Below are positions 17,861 through 26,091 of a stretch of DNA of 32,335 nt, piece by piece. The DNA comes from Micromonosporaceae bacterium (GTDB lineage: Bacteria > Actinomycetota > Actinomycetes > Mycobacteriales > Micromonosporaceae). The translations under genes and the position numbers were made by a program. The first letter of the stretch is position 1. Each line of letters starts with the position of its first letter. The stretch covers positions 1 through 32,335 of the forward strand of contig JAEHDK010000409.1 of NCBI GenBank assembly GCA_016880465.1, written 5' to 3'. The notes beneath the pieces were generated by a model. That model was not told the DNA's origin, made no database searches, and saw nothing but the letters and a program-made list of their open reading frames with translations.

Positions 17861-18628
17861 TCATGCGCGTAGATGTTCGTTGAGGAAGGCGAAAATCTTG
17901 CTCCAGCCATCCATCGACGCCTGCGGCCGGTACGCGGGCCGGTCATAGTAGAAGAACCCATGCCCGGCCCCGTCGTAGCGGTGGAACTCGTACGTCTTGC
18001 CGTGTGCCTTCAGCGCCTGCTCATGTCGGTCAACATCGCTCGGGGTGGGGGAGTGATCCTCGTTGCCGAACAGTCCGAGCAACGGTGCCTCGAGGTCTTT
18101 GGTGTACTCGATGGGCGCCACCGGCCGTTGCTTGGTGAGCTGCCCAGCAGCGACCACGACACCGCCACCCCACAGGTCGACAACCGCGTCGAAGCCCGGC
18201 ACCCGCGAAGCGGTTAGCACGGCGTGCCGGCCGCCTGAGCAGCTGCCGATGATCCCAACCCGACCGTTGCTGGTCGGCAGGGACCTCAACCAGCCCAGCG
18301 CCGCGCCGCCGTCAGCGACCACATCATCGTCGGCGACGCCACCCCCGGCGCGTACCGACGCCGCCACGTCATCCGGCGTGCCATGCCCGAACCGGCAGTA
18401 CAGATCCGGGCAGAGCACGGTGTACCCGTGATTGGCCAGGCGCCGGGCGAACTCCTGGTAGAACTCGTCCCACCCCGGCATATGGTGGATCAGCAGCACG
18501 CCGGGGAACGGCCCGGCGCCCTCCGGCCGTGCCAGATACGCATGGATCAGGTCGCCCTTGCCGGCCGGGTACGTCGTGACAGCGGCGACGATGCCACGGT
18601 ACGCATCGGTATGACCCGAGTTCCACAT
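17861..18628 (-). CDS. Dienelactone hydrolase family protein
   Basis: MWNSGHTDAYRGIVAAVTTYPAGKGDLIHAYLARPEGAGPFPGVLLIHHMPGW...; nucleophile elbow GIIGSCSGG; terminal GAGHGFFYYDRPAYR; GGGAG RBS. Confidence 0.85.
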   Translation of the reverse strand: MWNSGHTDAYRGIVAAVTTYPAGKGDLIHAYLARPEGAGPFPGVLLIHHMPGWDEFYQEFARRLANHGYTVLCPDLYCRFGHGTPDDVAASVRAGGGVADDDVVADGGAALGWLRSLPTSNGRVGIIGSCSGGRHAVLTASRVPGFDAVVDLWGGGVVVAAGQLTKQRPVAPIEYTKDLEAPLLGLFGNEDHSPTPSDVDRHEQALKAHGKTYEFHRYDGAGHGFFYYDRPAYRPQASMDGWSKIFAFLNEHLRA

Positions 18629-18672
18629 GCGACTCTCCCGTAGTGCTGGGCTCTGGAGCCTCAATGACAAGG

Positions 18673-20166
18673 TTAGGGTGCTCCGGGCTCTTGCAGGACA
18701 GCCAGTTGGTGCACCACGTCGCGGGTGGCTGGGTAGAGCGAGCAGTACGCCGCGAACAGGCCGGCGTACAGCTGCGAGGTACCCGGGTCCGGGACGACCG
18801 TGCGGCCCGCGCGCGCCCAATCGGTGTCGTGGCTGACCAGGCCGGTCCCGATCGCGGCGAGCAGGGCATCCCCGTAGCTGGCTCCGATCGTCTCGGCGGG
18901 CAGCATCTGCTCGCGTCCGGTGATGTCGCTGACGATCTGGGTCCACAAGTCGACCTGCGCGCCACCGCCGACGGCCACGATCCGGCTGGCCGGGCCGCCC
19001 GCGTTGTCGAGCAACTCGAGGATCTGCCGGACGCCGTAGCCGATCCCCTCGTACCCGGCGCGGAACAGATGCCCGCGCTGGTGCCGGAGAGTCAGGCCGG
19101 CGACCACCCCGCGGGCGTACGGATCGAAGATGGGCGTGCGTTCACCGGCGAAGTACGGCAACAGGAGCAGCCCGTCGGCACCGGGTGGGGTGGCTGCTGC
19201 CTCGTCGACGAGCTGCGCGAACGGTACGTTGCCGGTCAGCCGCTGCACCCACTCGGTGAGCAGTCCCGACGTCGTCATCCCCGCGGCCAGGGTGTACGAG
19301 CCGGAATCAGCACCCGACGTGGTCCACAGCAGCGGATGGGTGCGTAGGTCGGGCAACACCTGGACGAAGAACATCGTCGACCCGTACATCAGCATGAGGT
19401 CACCGGGGCGCCGTACGCCGACGCTGAACGCCTCGGCCCAGGCGTCCACCGTTCCCGCGCACACCGGCGTACCCGCGGGAAGCCCGGTCTCGTCGGCGGC
19501 GTCCGCGTGTACCGTCCCCACCACCTCGGCCGGCCAGGCCAGGCGCGGGAAGCGCAGTCCCGGCGCGATATCCGACACCCAGCCGGGGTACCACTGCCGG
19601 GCCGCGATGTCGTAGAGCGGGTCGCACTGGCTCGCCGTGTGCTGGTCGAGCACGTACTCGCCGGTGAGCCGCGCGACCACGTACGAGCTGGAGTTGTACC
19701 AGCGTTCGGCGCGGCTCCATGCTTCGGGTTCGCGCCGCCGCACCCAGAGCATCTTCGGACCCACCGCCTGCGACGACAGCGCCGAGCCGCCGCGCGCCAC
19801 GATGTGGTCGCCGCCGTACCGCTCGGTCAGCTCCGCGATCTCCGCGGTGGCCCGCATGTCGATGCCGTACAGGATGGCCGGCCGGACCGGGTTTCCCCGG
19901 CGGTCGCAGAGCAGCAGGCACGGACCCACGCCGCTGACGCAGACTCCGGCGACGCGGCCACCCGCGGCGGCGGCCACCAGCGCGCGGCTGATCGCCACCA
20001 CGTCGGCCCACCAGATGCCGTCCGCGTCGACCTCCGCCCAGCCCGGCCGGGGGTACGAGACGGTATGCGGGCGTACCGCCGTCGCGACGATGGTTCCGTC
20101 CGGCCGGGCCAGCACTCCTTTGCTGCTGCCCGTACCCAGGTCGATTCCGATCACATAGTCGCTCAC
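18673..20166 (-). CDS. FGGY-family carbohydrate kinase
   Basis: MSDYVIGIDLGTGSSKGVLARPDGTIVATAVRPHTVSYPRPGWAEVDADGIWWADV; VAVGGGAQVDLWTQIVSDITG C-terminal FGGY signature region. Confidence 0.85.
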   Translation of the reverse strand: MSDYVIGIDLGTGSSKGVLARPDGTIVATAVRPHTVSYPRPGWAEVDADGIWWADVVAISRALVAAAAGGRVAGVCVSGVGPCLLLCDRRGNPVRPAILYGIDMRATAEIAELTERYGGDHIVARGGSALSSQAVGPKMLWVRRREPEAWSRAERWYNSSSYVVARLTGEYVLDQHTASQCDPLYDIAARQWYPGWVSDIAPGLRFPRLAWPAEVVGTVHADAADETGLPAGTPVCAGTVDAWAEAFSVGVRRPGDLMLMYGSTMFFVQVLPDLRTHPLLWTTSGADSGSYTLAAGMTTSGLLTEWVQRLTGNVPFAQLVDEAAATPPGADGLLLLPYFAGERTPIFDPYARGVVAGLTLRHQRGHLFRAGYEGIGYGVRQILELLDNAGGPASRIVAVGGGAQVDLWTQIVSDITGREQMLPAETIGASYGDALLAAIGTGLVSHDTDWARAGRTVVPDPGTSQLYAGLFAAYCSLYPATRDVVHQLAVLQEPGAP

Positions 20167-20176
20167 CGGGAACCGC

Positions 20177-21253
20177 CTACTCCGGAATCAACGACACCTT
20201 GACCGACCGGGTACCGTCACCGACGAGCTCCAGCCCCTGCCGGAAGTCGGCCAGCGGCAGTTGGTGGGTACAGATCCGGTCGACCGGCAGCAGCCCGGCT
20301 TCGAGCATCCTGATCGCCGCGGGCCAGCAGTGCGGGCCGAGGTGCGCTCCCCGGATGTCGAGTTCCTTGTCGTCGCTGATGATGCTCCAGTCGACGGTGA
20401 CATCATCGCGGAAGACGCCGTACTCGACATATGTGCCGAGCTTGCGCAACAGGCGAAGACCCTGCGGTACGGCGGCCGGGTGCCCGCTGCCCTCCAGGTA
20501 GACGTCCGCGCCGTAACCCTGCGTCAGGCCGTTTACCACGTCGAGCGGGTCCTGCCGGGCGATGTTCACCGTGATGTCCGCCCCGCACAGCTCGGCCAGG
20601 TCCAGCCGGGAGTCGGACAGGTCCAGCGCGACGATGTGCGCCGGCGACTTCGCCCGCGCCCCGGCGATCATGCCGAGCCCGATCGGCCCGCAGCCAGCCA
20701 CGACCACGACGTCCTCGAAGGCGATGCCGGCCCGCTCCACCGCGTGCAGGGCGCAGGACAGCGGCTCGGCAAACGCGGCGTGTGCCGCCGGCAGCGCGCT
20801 GGACACCTTGTGTACCAACGCATTGGCCGGGTAGACCTGGTAGCTGGCCATGGCGCCGGGGGTGCGGCGCTTGAACCCGTAGATGTCGTGTGCGGCGCAC
20901 ATCCAGTACTGGCCGCGGCGGCAGTACCGGCACGTCCAGCACGGCACGATCTGTTCGGACACGACGCGGTCCCCCACGTCGACGTGCCACCGCCGGCGCG
21001 CCGCGTCGTCCAGTTCGACGACGACGCCGACGAACTCGTGGCCCGGAATCACCATCGTCTCGGCCCACGCCGGTCGCGATCCGTCGCCCCAGAACTTCGC
21101 CGCACCGTGGAAGCATTTGAGGTCGCTGGCGCAGATCCCGACCGCCTCCACCCGTACCAGTGCCTCGCCCGAACCCGGCCGTGGCACCGGAACCTCTTCG
21201 AGCCGGTAGTCCGCCGGGCCGTGGCACACCACGGCCCGCATCGTGTCTGTCAC
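20177..21253 (-). CDS. eltD: Zinc-dependent medium-chain dehydrogenase, erythritol/L-threitol dehydrogenase-like
   Basis: VGICASDLKCFHGAAKFWGDGSRPAWAETMVIPGHEFVG; structural Zn CWTCRYCRRGQYWMC; GCGPIGLGMIAGA. Matches my recollection of actinobacterial erythritol/L-threitol dehydrogenases; the specific substrate is unverified. Confidence 0.65.
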   Translation of the reverse strand: MTDTMRAVVCHGPADYRLEEVPVPRPGSGEALVRVEAVGICASDLKCFHGAAKFWGDGSRPAWAETMVIPGHEFVGVVVELDDAARRRWHVDVGDRVVSEQIVPCWTCRYCRRGQYWMCAAHDIYGFKRRTPGAMASYQVYPANALVHKVSSALPAAHAAFAEPLSCALHAVERAGIAFEDVVVVAGCGPIGLGMIAGARAKSPAHIVALDLSDSRLDLAELCGADITVNIARQDPLDVVNGLTQGYGADVYLEGSGHPAAVPQGLRLLRKLGTYVEYGVFRDDVTVDWSIISDDKELDIRGAHLGPHCWPAAIRMLEAGLLPVDRICTHQLPLADFRQGLELVGDGTRSVKVSLIPE

Positions 21254-21280
21254 GCGTCCTCCTTCGCCTGCCGGCGCGCC

Positions 21281-22351
21281 TCATCCGGCGATCGGCCGCC
21301 GTCCGTCGGGTCGACCGGTCGACTCCCGCACCACCAGGGTGGGTGCGATCAGCTGCTTGCGCGGTTGGCCGCCCCTGCCGCCAGCGATCTCGTCGAGCAG
21401 GAGGTCGACCGCGGTGGTGCCGACCTCGACCGCAGGCAGCCGGACTGTGGTCAACGACGGCGACAGGAATCCGGCGAACGGATAGTCGCCGAAACCGATC
21501 ACCATCAGGTCGTCGGGTACCTTGAGTCCGTGTTCGGCCAGGGCGCGGTACAGGCCGAGCGCGAAGTAGTCGTTGCCGACCACGACGGCGTCGGGCAGCC
21601 TGCTGCGGCGCAGCATGCGGCGAGCCACCCGGTACGCCTCTTCGGGCTGCCACGGCAGCGCGGCATGGTGGTACCGCCGGGTCGGCACCGAGATGACGCT
21701 GCCGCGCGGTACGAGCAGCCCGGCCTCGGCCATGGCGCGGCGGAAGCCGGCGATGCGGTTGGCGATCGTGGTAATGGGGAGGTCCTCCTCCAGCACGATG
21801 ACCGAACGGGCGCCGCGAGCCACGGCGTGCGCCGTCGCCTGGTACGCCCCGAGTTCGTTGTCGGTTCCCACGAAGCGGTAGCCCAGGTGTGGTAGGTCGC
21901 GGTTGAGCAGCACGGTCGGCACGCCGACCGCCCCGAGTCGCCGCCAGGAGTCGACCTGCCCCTGCACCGGGACGACTATCGCGCCGCTCACCGAGGAGCG
22001 CAGCAGCGACTCTGCGGCGCGGGCCTCGTTCTCCTCGGCCTCGTCGGTAACCACCAGCAGCAGCGAGTATCCATGGGCCTTGGCCCGCAGCTCGATGCCC
22101 GAAATCAGTTGCGCGTAGTACGGATTGGACGGGTTGGTGATGACCAGACCGAAGGTCGTCGCCGAGCCCAGGACGAGTGACCGGGCCAAGGAGTTGGGCA
22201 CGTAGCCGACTCGCTCGGCCTCGGCGCGTACCAGTGCCCGGGTCTTCTCCCCGATGCCGTCCTTGCCGGACAGCGCGCGCGAGACGGTGTTCACGGACAG
22301 GTTGAGGGTCAAGGCGATGTCGCGCAGTGTGTGCCGGCGGAGCTCGGCCAT
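21281..22351 (-). CDS. LacI-family transcriptional regulator
   Basis: N-terminal HTH TLRDIALTLNLSVNTVSRALSGKDGIGEKTRALVRAEAERVGYVPNSLARSL plus periplasmic-binding-like sensor domain. Confidence 0.9.
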   Translation of the reverse strand: MAELRRHTLRDIALTLNLSVNTVSRALSGKDGIGEKTRALVRAEAERVGYVPNSLARSLVLGSATTFGLVITNPSNPYYAQLISGIELRAKAHGYSLLLVVTDEAEENEARAAESLLRSSVSGAIVVPVQGQVDSWRRLGAVGVPTVLLNRDLPHLGYRFVGTDNELGAYQATAHAVARGARSVIVLEEDLPITTIANRIAGFRRAMAEAGLLVPRGSVISVPTRRYHHAALPWQPEEAYRVARRMLRRSRLPDAVVVGNDYFALGLYRALAEHGLKVPDDLMVIGFGDYPFAGFLSPSLTTVRLPAVEVGTTAVDLLLDEIAGGRGGQPRKQLIAPTLVVRESTGRPDGRRPIAG

Positions 22352-22400
22352 GGCGGATGCCCTTCTCCCGTTCGCCGTTGCGACCGGCTGCCGTCTCCGG

Positions 22401-22742
22401 TCAGCTCTTGGCGGTCAGGTAGATGCGCAGTTTCACGGACGGATTCTCACCGGTCAGTGTGGCATGCAGTCGCAGCCACTGGCCGAACTCGCTGATCGGC
22501 CAGGAAACCAGGCCCGGGCCGGTGGCGACCCGCTCGGAACCGTCGAGGTCGCACCAGGTCAGCCCGTCCGGCGATATCTGGGTGACCATCCGCACCGCGA
22601 CGCCGCCACCGGAGCTGGCGAGCGTGTGGACGAACCAGCGTGCCTCGCCGGCCCACGCCGCCTCGTACGGTTCGGTCACGAAGTCGGTGGTGAACGTGGT
22701 GTCCCGCTCCAGGACGGCGGTCAGCGTCTGCCGCATGGTCAC
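22401..22742 (-). CDS. Uncharacterised small protein co-directional with DUF6772-like gene
   Basis: MTMRQTLTAVLERDTTFTTDFVTEPYEAAWAGEARWFVHTLASSGGG...; GTG 22742 or ATG 22736; starts 1 nt after the stop of the upstream gene. Confidence 0.6.
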   Translation of the reverse strand: MTMRQTLTAVLERDTTFTTDFVTEPYEAAWAGEARWFVHTLASSGGGVAVRMVTQISPDGLTWCDLDGSERVATGPGLVSWPISEFGQWLRLHATLTGENPSVKLRIYLTAKS

Positions 22743-22743
22743 C

Positions 22744-23706
22744 TCACCACTGCGTCGAGATGAGTACGGAGTCCAGGAACAGGAAGTTGCGGATCGTCGA
22801 ATGGGTCCGCACCGAGAAGTAGAAGTTCAGCAGGTTCTCCAGGGAGTCGTAGCGTTCCTGGTAGGGCGGGACCGGTACCCCGGACATGTCCATGACCCGG
22901 TCGTTCAGCTGCAGCTCGACGTTGCGCCGGGTGGCGGTGTCGATGACCCAACGCAGGTAGTGCCAGTTCACCTTGGTGGGCACCTCGTTGTAGCAGAGCT
23001 CCTGGGGCTCGCCGAAGGGGCGCCAGTCCTCGGGGTTGGGCGCGGTGAAGTCCGCGCCGTAGCCCAGTTTTACCTTGCCCGCCAGGTGCTCCCGTGGGGT
23101 CGGCTCGGGCACGGTCGGATAGACCCATTGGTGGACCAGCTTGTTCTCCAGCGTGGTGTTCAGGTAGCGGGCGACGGTGTGGTAGCGCAGACCGCCGTCG
23201 CCGCACAGGTCGGTGGCCACGGTGAAGCAGCCGAACTGCGCCTCGGACGGATGCAGGTTGCCGTCCCAGCGGACGTCGCCGAACTGGTCGCCCACGGAAC
23301 CGTCGAGGACCGCCTCGGCCTTGAAGGTGAAGTACGCCTCGATCTGCAACCGGCCGCGTCCGCTCATGGTGAGCCGCCGGATCGCGGTGGCGGTGTGTCC
23401 GGTGTACGGCCTGGTGGCCAGCTTCAGCGCGTAGGTCCCGGTCATCGCACCGTGCGTGCCGATGTCGAAGAAGGTGCAGGACGACAGCTGTGGTGGGCGG
23501 AAGTCGCGCATATGGTCGTCCACAGTGGACAGATCGCCGCGCCCGTTGTAGTTGCCCAGCAGTTCGGTCCACCCGTGGGTGCCGGAGTTGAAGTCGTCAT
23601 AGGTGAGAATGCGGCGCAGCGGCGAGAACTTCGACAGTCGCGGATCCGCCGAGGTGATGGCGCAGCGTAGTTCTTCGGCCACGCCGGACGGTTCCAGGGT
23701 CGTCAT
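22744..23706 (-). CDS. DUF6772-like protein of unknown function
   Basis: MTTLEPSGVAEELRCAITSADPRLSKFSPLRRILTYDDFNSGTHGWTELLGNYNGRGDLS...; GGAG 5 nt before ATG 23706. Beta-rich, no signal peptide. DUF assignment from memory. Confidence 0.6.
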   Translation of the reverse strand: MTTLEPSGVAEELRCAITSADPRLSKFSPLRRILTYDDFNSGTHGWTELLGNYNGRGDLSTVDDHMRDFRPPQLSSCTFFDIGTHGAMTGTYALKLATRPYTGHTATAIRRLTMSGRGRLQIEAYFTFKAEAVLDGSVGDQFGDVRWDGNLHPSEAQFGCFTVATDLCGDGGLRYHTVARYLNTTLENKLVHQWVYPTVPEPTPREHLAGKVKLGYGADFTAPNPEDWRPFGEPQELCYNEVPTKVNWHYLRWVIDTATRRNVELQLNDRVMDMSGVPVPPYQERYDSLENLLNFYFSVRTHSTIRNFLFLDSVLISTQW

Positions 23707-23794
23707 TCCGGCTCCTGAGGAAAGCGTTGAGTGGTGCCGGGCAGTGCTGTCCCGCACCGGCTCGATCGGCCTACGTCGTGAGGCCGCCAGCGGA

Positions 23795-23807
23795 CGTTAA
23801 CGTTAAT
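23795..23807. promoter_or_regulatory. Putative LacI-family operator 1 (CGTTAACGTTAAT; core palindrome TTAACGTTAA)
   Basis: Perfect 10-bp palindrome with central CG at 23797-23806, upstream of the minus-strand arm. Confidence 0.65.
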
Positions 23808-23951
23808 TCTTCCGCCATGTCAAGGCCGGCCGCCGGTCGGCTGCCGGCGGCAGCCGGCAACTGCCTTTGGTGACTGGGCATTCAGCGCCGGTCAGGGGCA
23901 GGCCGGCGCGGTGCCTCTTGACGGCCGAGGGGGCTCCACTTAACATCGGTG

Positions 23952-23972
23952 AACGATATCGTTAACGTTAAT
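23952..23972. promoter_or_regulatory. Putative LacI-family operator 2 (AACGATATCGTTAACGTTAAT)
   Basis: Two overlapping palindromes: AACGATATCGTT (23952-23963) and TTAACGTTAA (23962-23971). 13-mer CGTTAACGTTAAT (23960-23972) identical to operator 1. Confidence 0.7.
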
Positions 23973-24238
23973 GTAAGATCGCCGACACGCCGCCGGCAAC
24001 GGCTGTCGGCTTGGGCTCCGCCACCCCCGCCACCCGCCACCCGCCACCGGCCACCGGCCGGCTCGGTCGGCTGGTCCCCCGAATCCCGCGCCAGACGCGA
24101 ACGCGGTCGTGGCCCGAACCTGGAGTGTCTGTCCATGCTGAACCGCGACGCCGACCGGCAGCGGGCATTCGGTGCGTGCGGCCGGCCCGGAGGCCGCCGC
24201 GCCGCTGGGCCATGGCGCCGCACCCGGTGCGGTCCGCG

Positions 24239-25162
24239 ATGACGGCGTACCTCGTCCGGCGCCTGCTGTTCGCCGGCTTCGTGCTGTGGGGCGCAGTCAC
24301 GATCGTGTTCCTGGTACTGCGATCGGTGCCCAGCGACCCGGCACGCCTCATCCTCGGCGCCGACGCCACCGAGGTGGAGATCAGCCAGCTGCGTAGCCAG
24401 ATGGGCCTGGATCGGCCACTGGTCGTGCAGTACGGGAACTACCTTGCCGACGTGGCCCGGCTGGACTTCGGCGACTCGTACCGCTATCACAAGGGCGCGA
24501 TCGGTCTGGTGGTGGACAGGTTCCCGGTCACCTTCCAGCTGGCCGCCGTCGCGATGGTGATAGCGGTGGTGCTCGGCGTGTCGCTCGGTGTTGTGGCGGC
24601 ACTGCGGGTGAACCGGCTCGCCGACCGGGTGGTGTCGGTGCTCGCCCTGCTCTCCCAGTCCATGCCGTCGTTCTGGATCGGCATCGTGCTGATCCTGGTG
24701 TTCGCCCGGCAGCTGCATCTGCTGCCCAGCGGCGGTCACGGCGGACCAGATCACCTGATCCTGCCCGGTGTCACCCTCGCTCTGCCGTTCCTGGCCATTC
24801 TTATCCGGCTGACCCGAAGCGGCCTGCTCGACGTGGTGCACGAGAACTACATTCAGACGGCCCGGGCCAAAGGGCTGCCCGAGCGGGTGGTCATCTTCTC
24901 GCACGCGATTCGCAACGCGTTGATTCCTGTCGTCACGGTGGCTGGCCTCGAGTTCGGCCAGTTGCTGGGCGGTGCGGTCATCGTCGAGACGGTGTTCGCC
25001 TGGCCCGGCGCCGGGCGGCTGCTGAGCGACTCCATCTCGGCCCGCGACTACAACGTGGTGCTGGCCGCGATCCTGTTGATCGCGGCGGGTTTTGTGGCGA
25101 TCAACCTGGTGGTGGACACCCTGTACGGCTACCTCGACCCGCGCGTGCGGCTGGGGCGGTGA
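24239..25162 (+). CDS. Dpp/Opp-type ABC transporter permease (DppB-like)
   Basis: MTAYLVRRLLFAGFVLWGAVTIVFLVLRSVPSDPARLILG...; TARAKGLPERVVIFSHAIRNALIPVVTVAGLEFGQLLGGAVIVETVFAWPGAGRL. ATG 24212 is an alternative start. Confidence 0.88.
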   Translation: MTAYLVRRLLFAGFVLWGAVTIVFLVLRSVPSDPARLILGADATEVEISQLRSQMGLDRPLVVQYGNYLADVARLDFGDSYRYHKGAIGLVVDRFPVTFQLAAVAMVIAVVLGVSLGVVAALRVNRLADRVVSVLALLSQSMPSFWIGIVLILVFARQLHLLPSGGHGGPDHLILPGVTLALPFLAILIRLTRSGLLDVVHENYIQTARAKGLPERVVIFSHAIRNALIPVVTVAGLEFGQLLGGAVIVETVFAWPGAGRLLSDSISARDYNVVLAAILLIAAGFVAINLVVDTLYGYLDPRVRLGR

Positions 25163-26091
25163 GCATGGACGGGTCCGCTGCGGGCATGCCGCAGGTCACC
25201 GACGACGGGCCGGCCGCCGGGCCGGACGACCTCCCGCCCCCGGCGGGGCGGACCCGAGGCAGGCCCGGAGGGCTGCGCATCGTCTGCTCGCTGCTGGTCG
25301 TGGCGTGCTTCGTGGTGGCCGCGGTGATCGGGCCGATACTACTGAAGTACGACCCGGTCGCGACCAACCTCGGGTTCCGGCTGAAGCCCCCGGGCACCAG
25401 GTTGCCGGACGGAAGCCTTGCCGTCTTCGGTACCGACCAGGTCGGTCAGGACGTGCTCGCACAGATGATGCAGGGCGCCCGCGTGTCGATCACCGTCGGC
25501 GTGGCGACCCTCCTGCTGGCCGGCTTCATCGGGGTGACCGTCGGCGTGCTGGCCGGGTACTTCGGTGGCTGGGTGGACGCGGTGCTCATGCGGCTGGCGG
25601 ATATCCAGCTCACCTTTCCGTCGATCCTGCTGGCCATCTTCATCGCGTCGATCCTCGGGCCGAGCGTGGTGAACCTGGTCATCGTCCTGTCGATCGCCAA
25701 CTGGGTGACGTTCGCCCGGGTCACCCGTAGCCAGGTGCTCGGCATCAAGCGGCGGGACTTCGTGGATGCCACGCGTACCCTCGGCGCGCGGACGTGGCAC
25801 CTGATGACCCGTACGATCCTGCCGTCCTGCACCGCGCCGATCGTGGTGGTCGCGACCGTCGTACTGGGGCACGTGATCCTGGCCGAGGCGTCGCTGAGCT
25901 TCCTCGGTCTGGGTAGCCCGGCGAGCACGCCGAGTTGGGGCGTGACGATCGCCAATGGGCGGGACTACCTGTCGAATGCGTGGTGGATCTCGACCATCCC
26001 CGGGATCGGCCTGGCCGTTCTGGTGATCAGCTTCGGGGTGCTGGGAGACGCGCTGCGCGACCGGTTCGATCCGCGGATGACGAGCCTGTGA
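25159..26091 (+). CDS. Dpp/Opp-type ABC transporter permease (DppC-like)
   Basis: FGTDQVGQDVLAQMMQGARVSITVGVATLLLAGFIGVTVGVLAGYFGGWVDAVLMRLADIQLTFPSILLAIF; GTGA overlap with the upstream stop; ATG 25165 alternative. Confidence 0.88.
   Translation: MSMDGSAAGMPQVTDDGPAAGPDDLPPPAGRTRGRPGGLRIVCSLLVVACFVVAAVIGPILLKYDPVATNLGFRLKPPGTRLPDGSLAVFGTDQVGQDVLAQMMQGARVSITVGVATLLLAGFIGVTVGVLAGYFGGWVDAVLMRLADIQLTFPSILLAIFIASILGPSVVNLVIVLSIANWVTFARVTRSQVLGIKRRDFVDATRTLGARTWHLMTRTILPSCTAPIVVVATVVLGHVILAEASLSFLGLGSPASTPSWGVTIANGRDYLSNAWWISTIPGIGLAVLVISFGVLGDALRDRFDPRMTSL

Noticed and set aside
20261-21895. 544-aa plus-strand ORF, and the 416-aa minus-strand ORF 20403..21653
   Set aside because: Both overlap the well-supported ADH and LacI genes in other frames.
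24011-24238. N-terminal extension of the DppB-like permease
   Set aside because: Extension is Pro/Arg-rich from the repeat tract; homologues start at the M.YLVRRLL hydrophobic segment, so 24239 (or 24212) is preferred.
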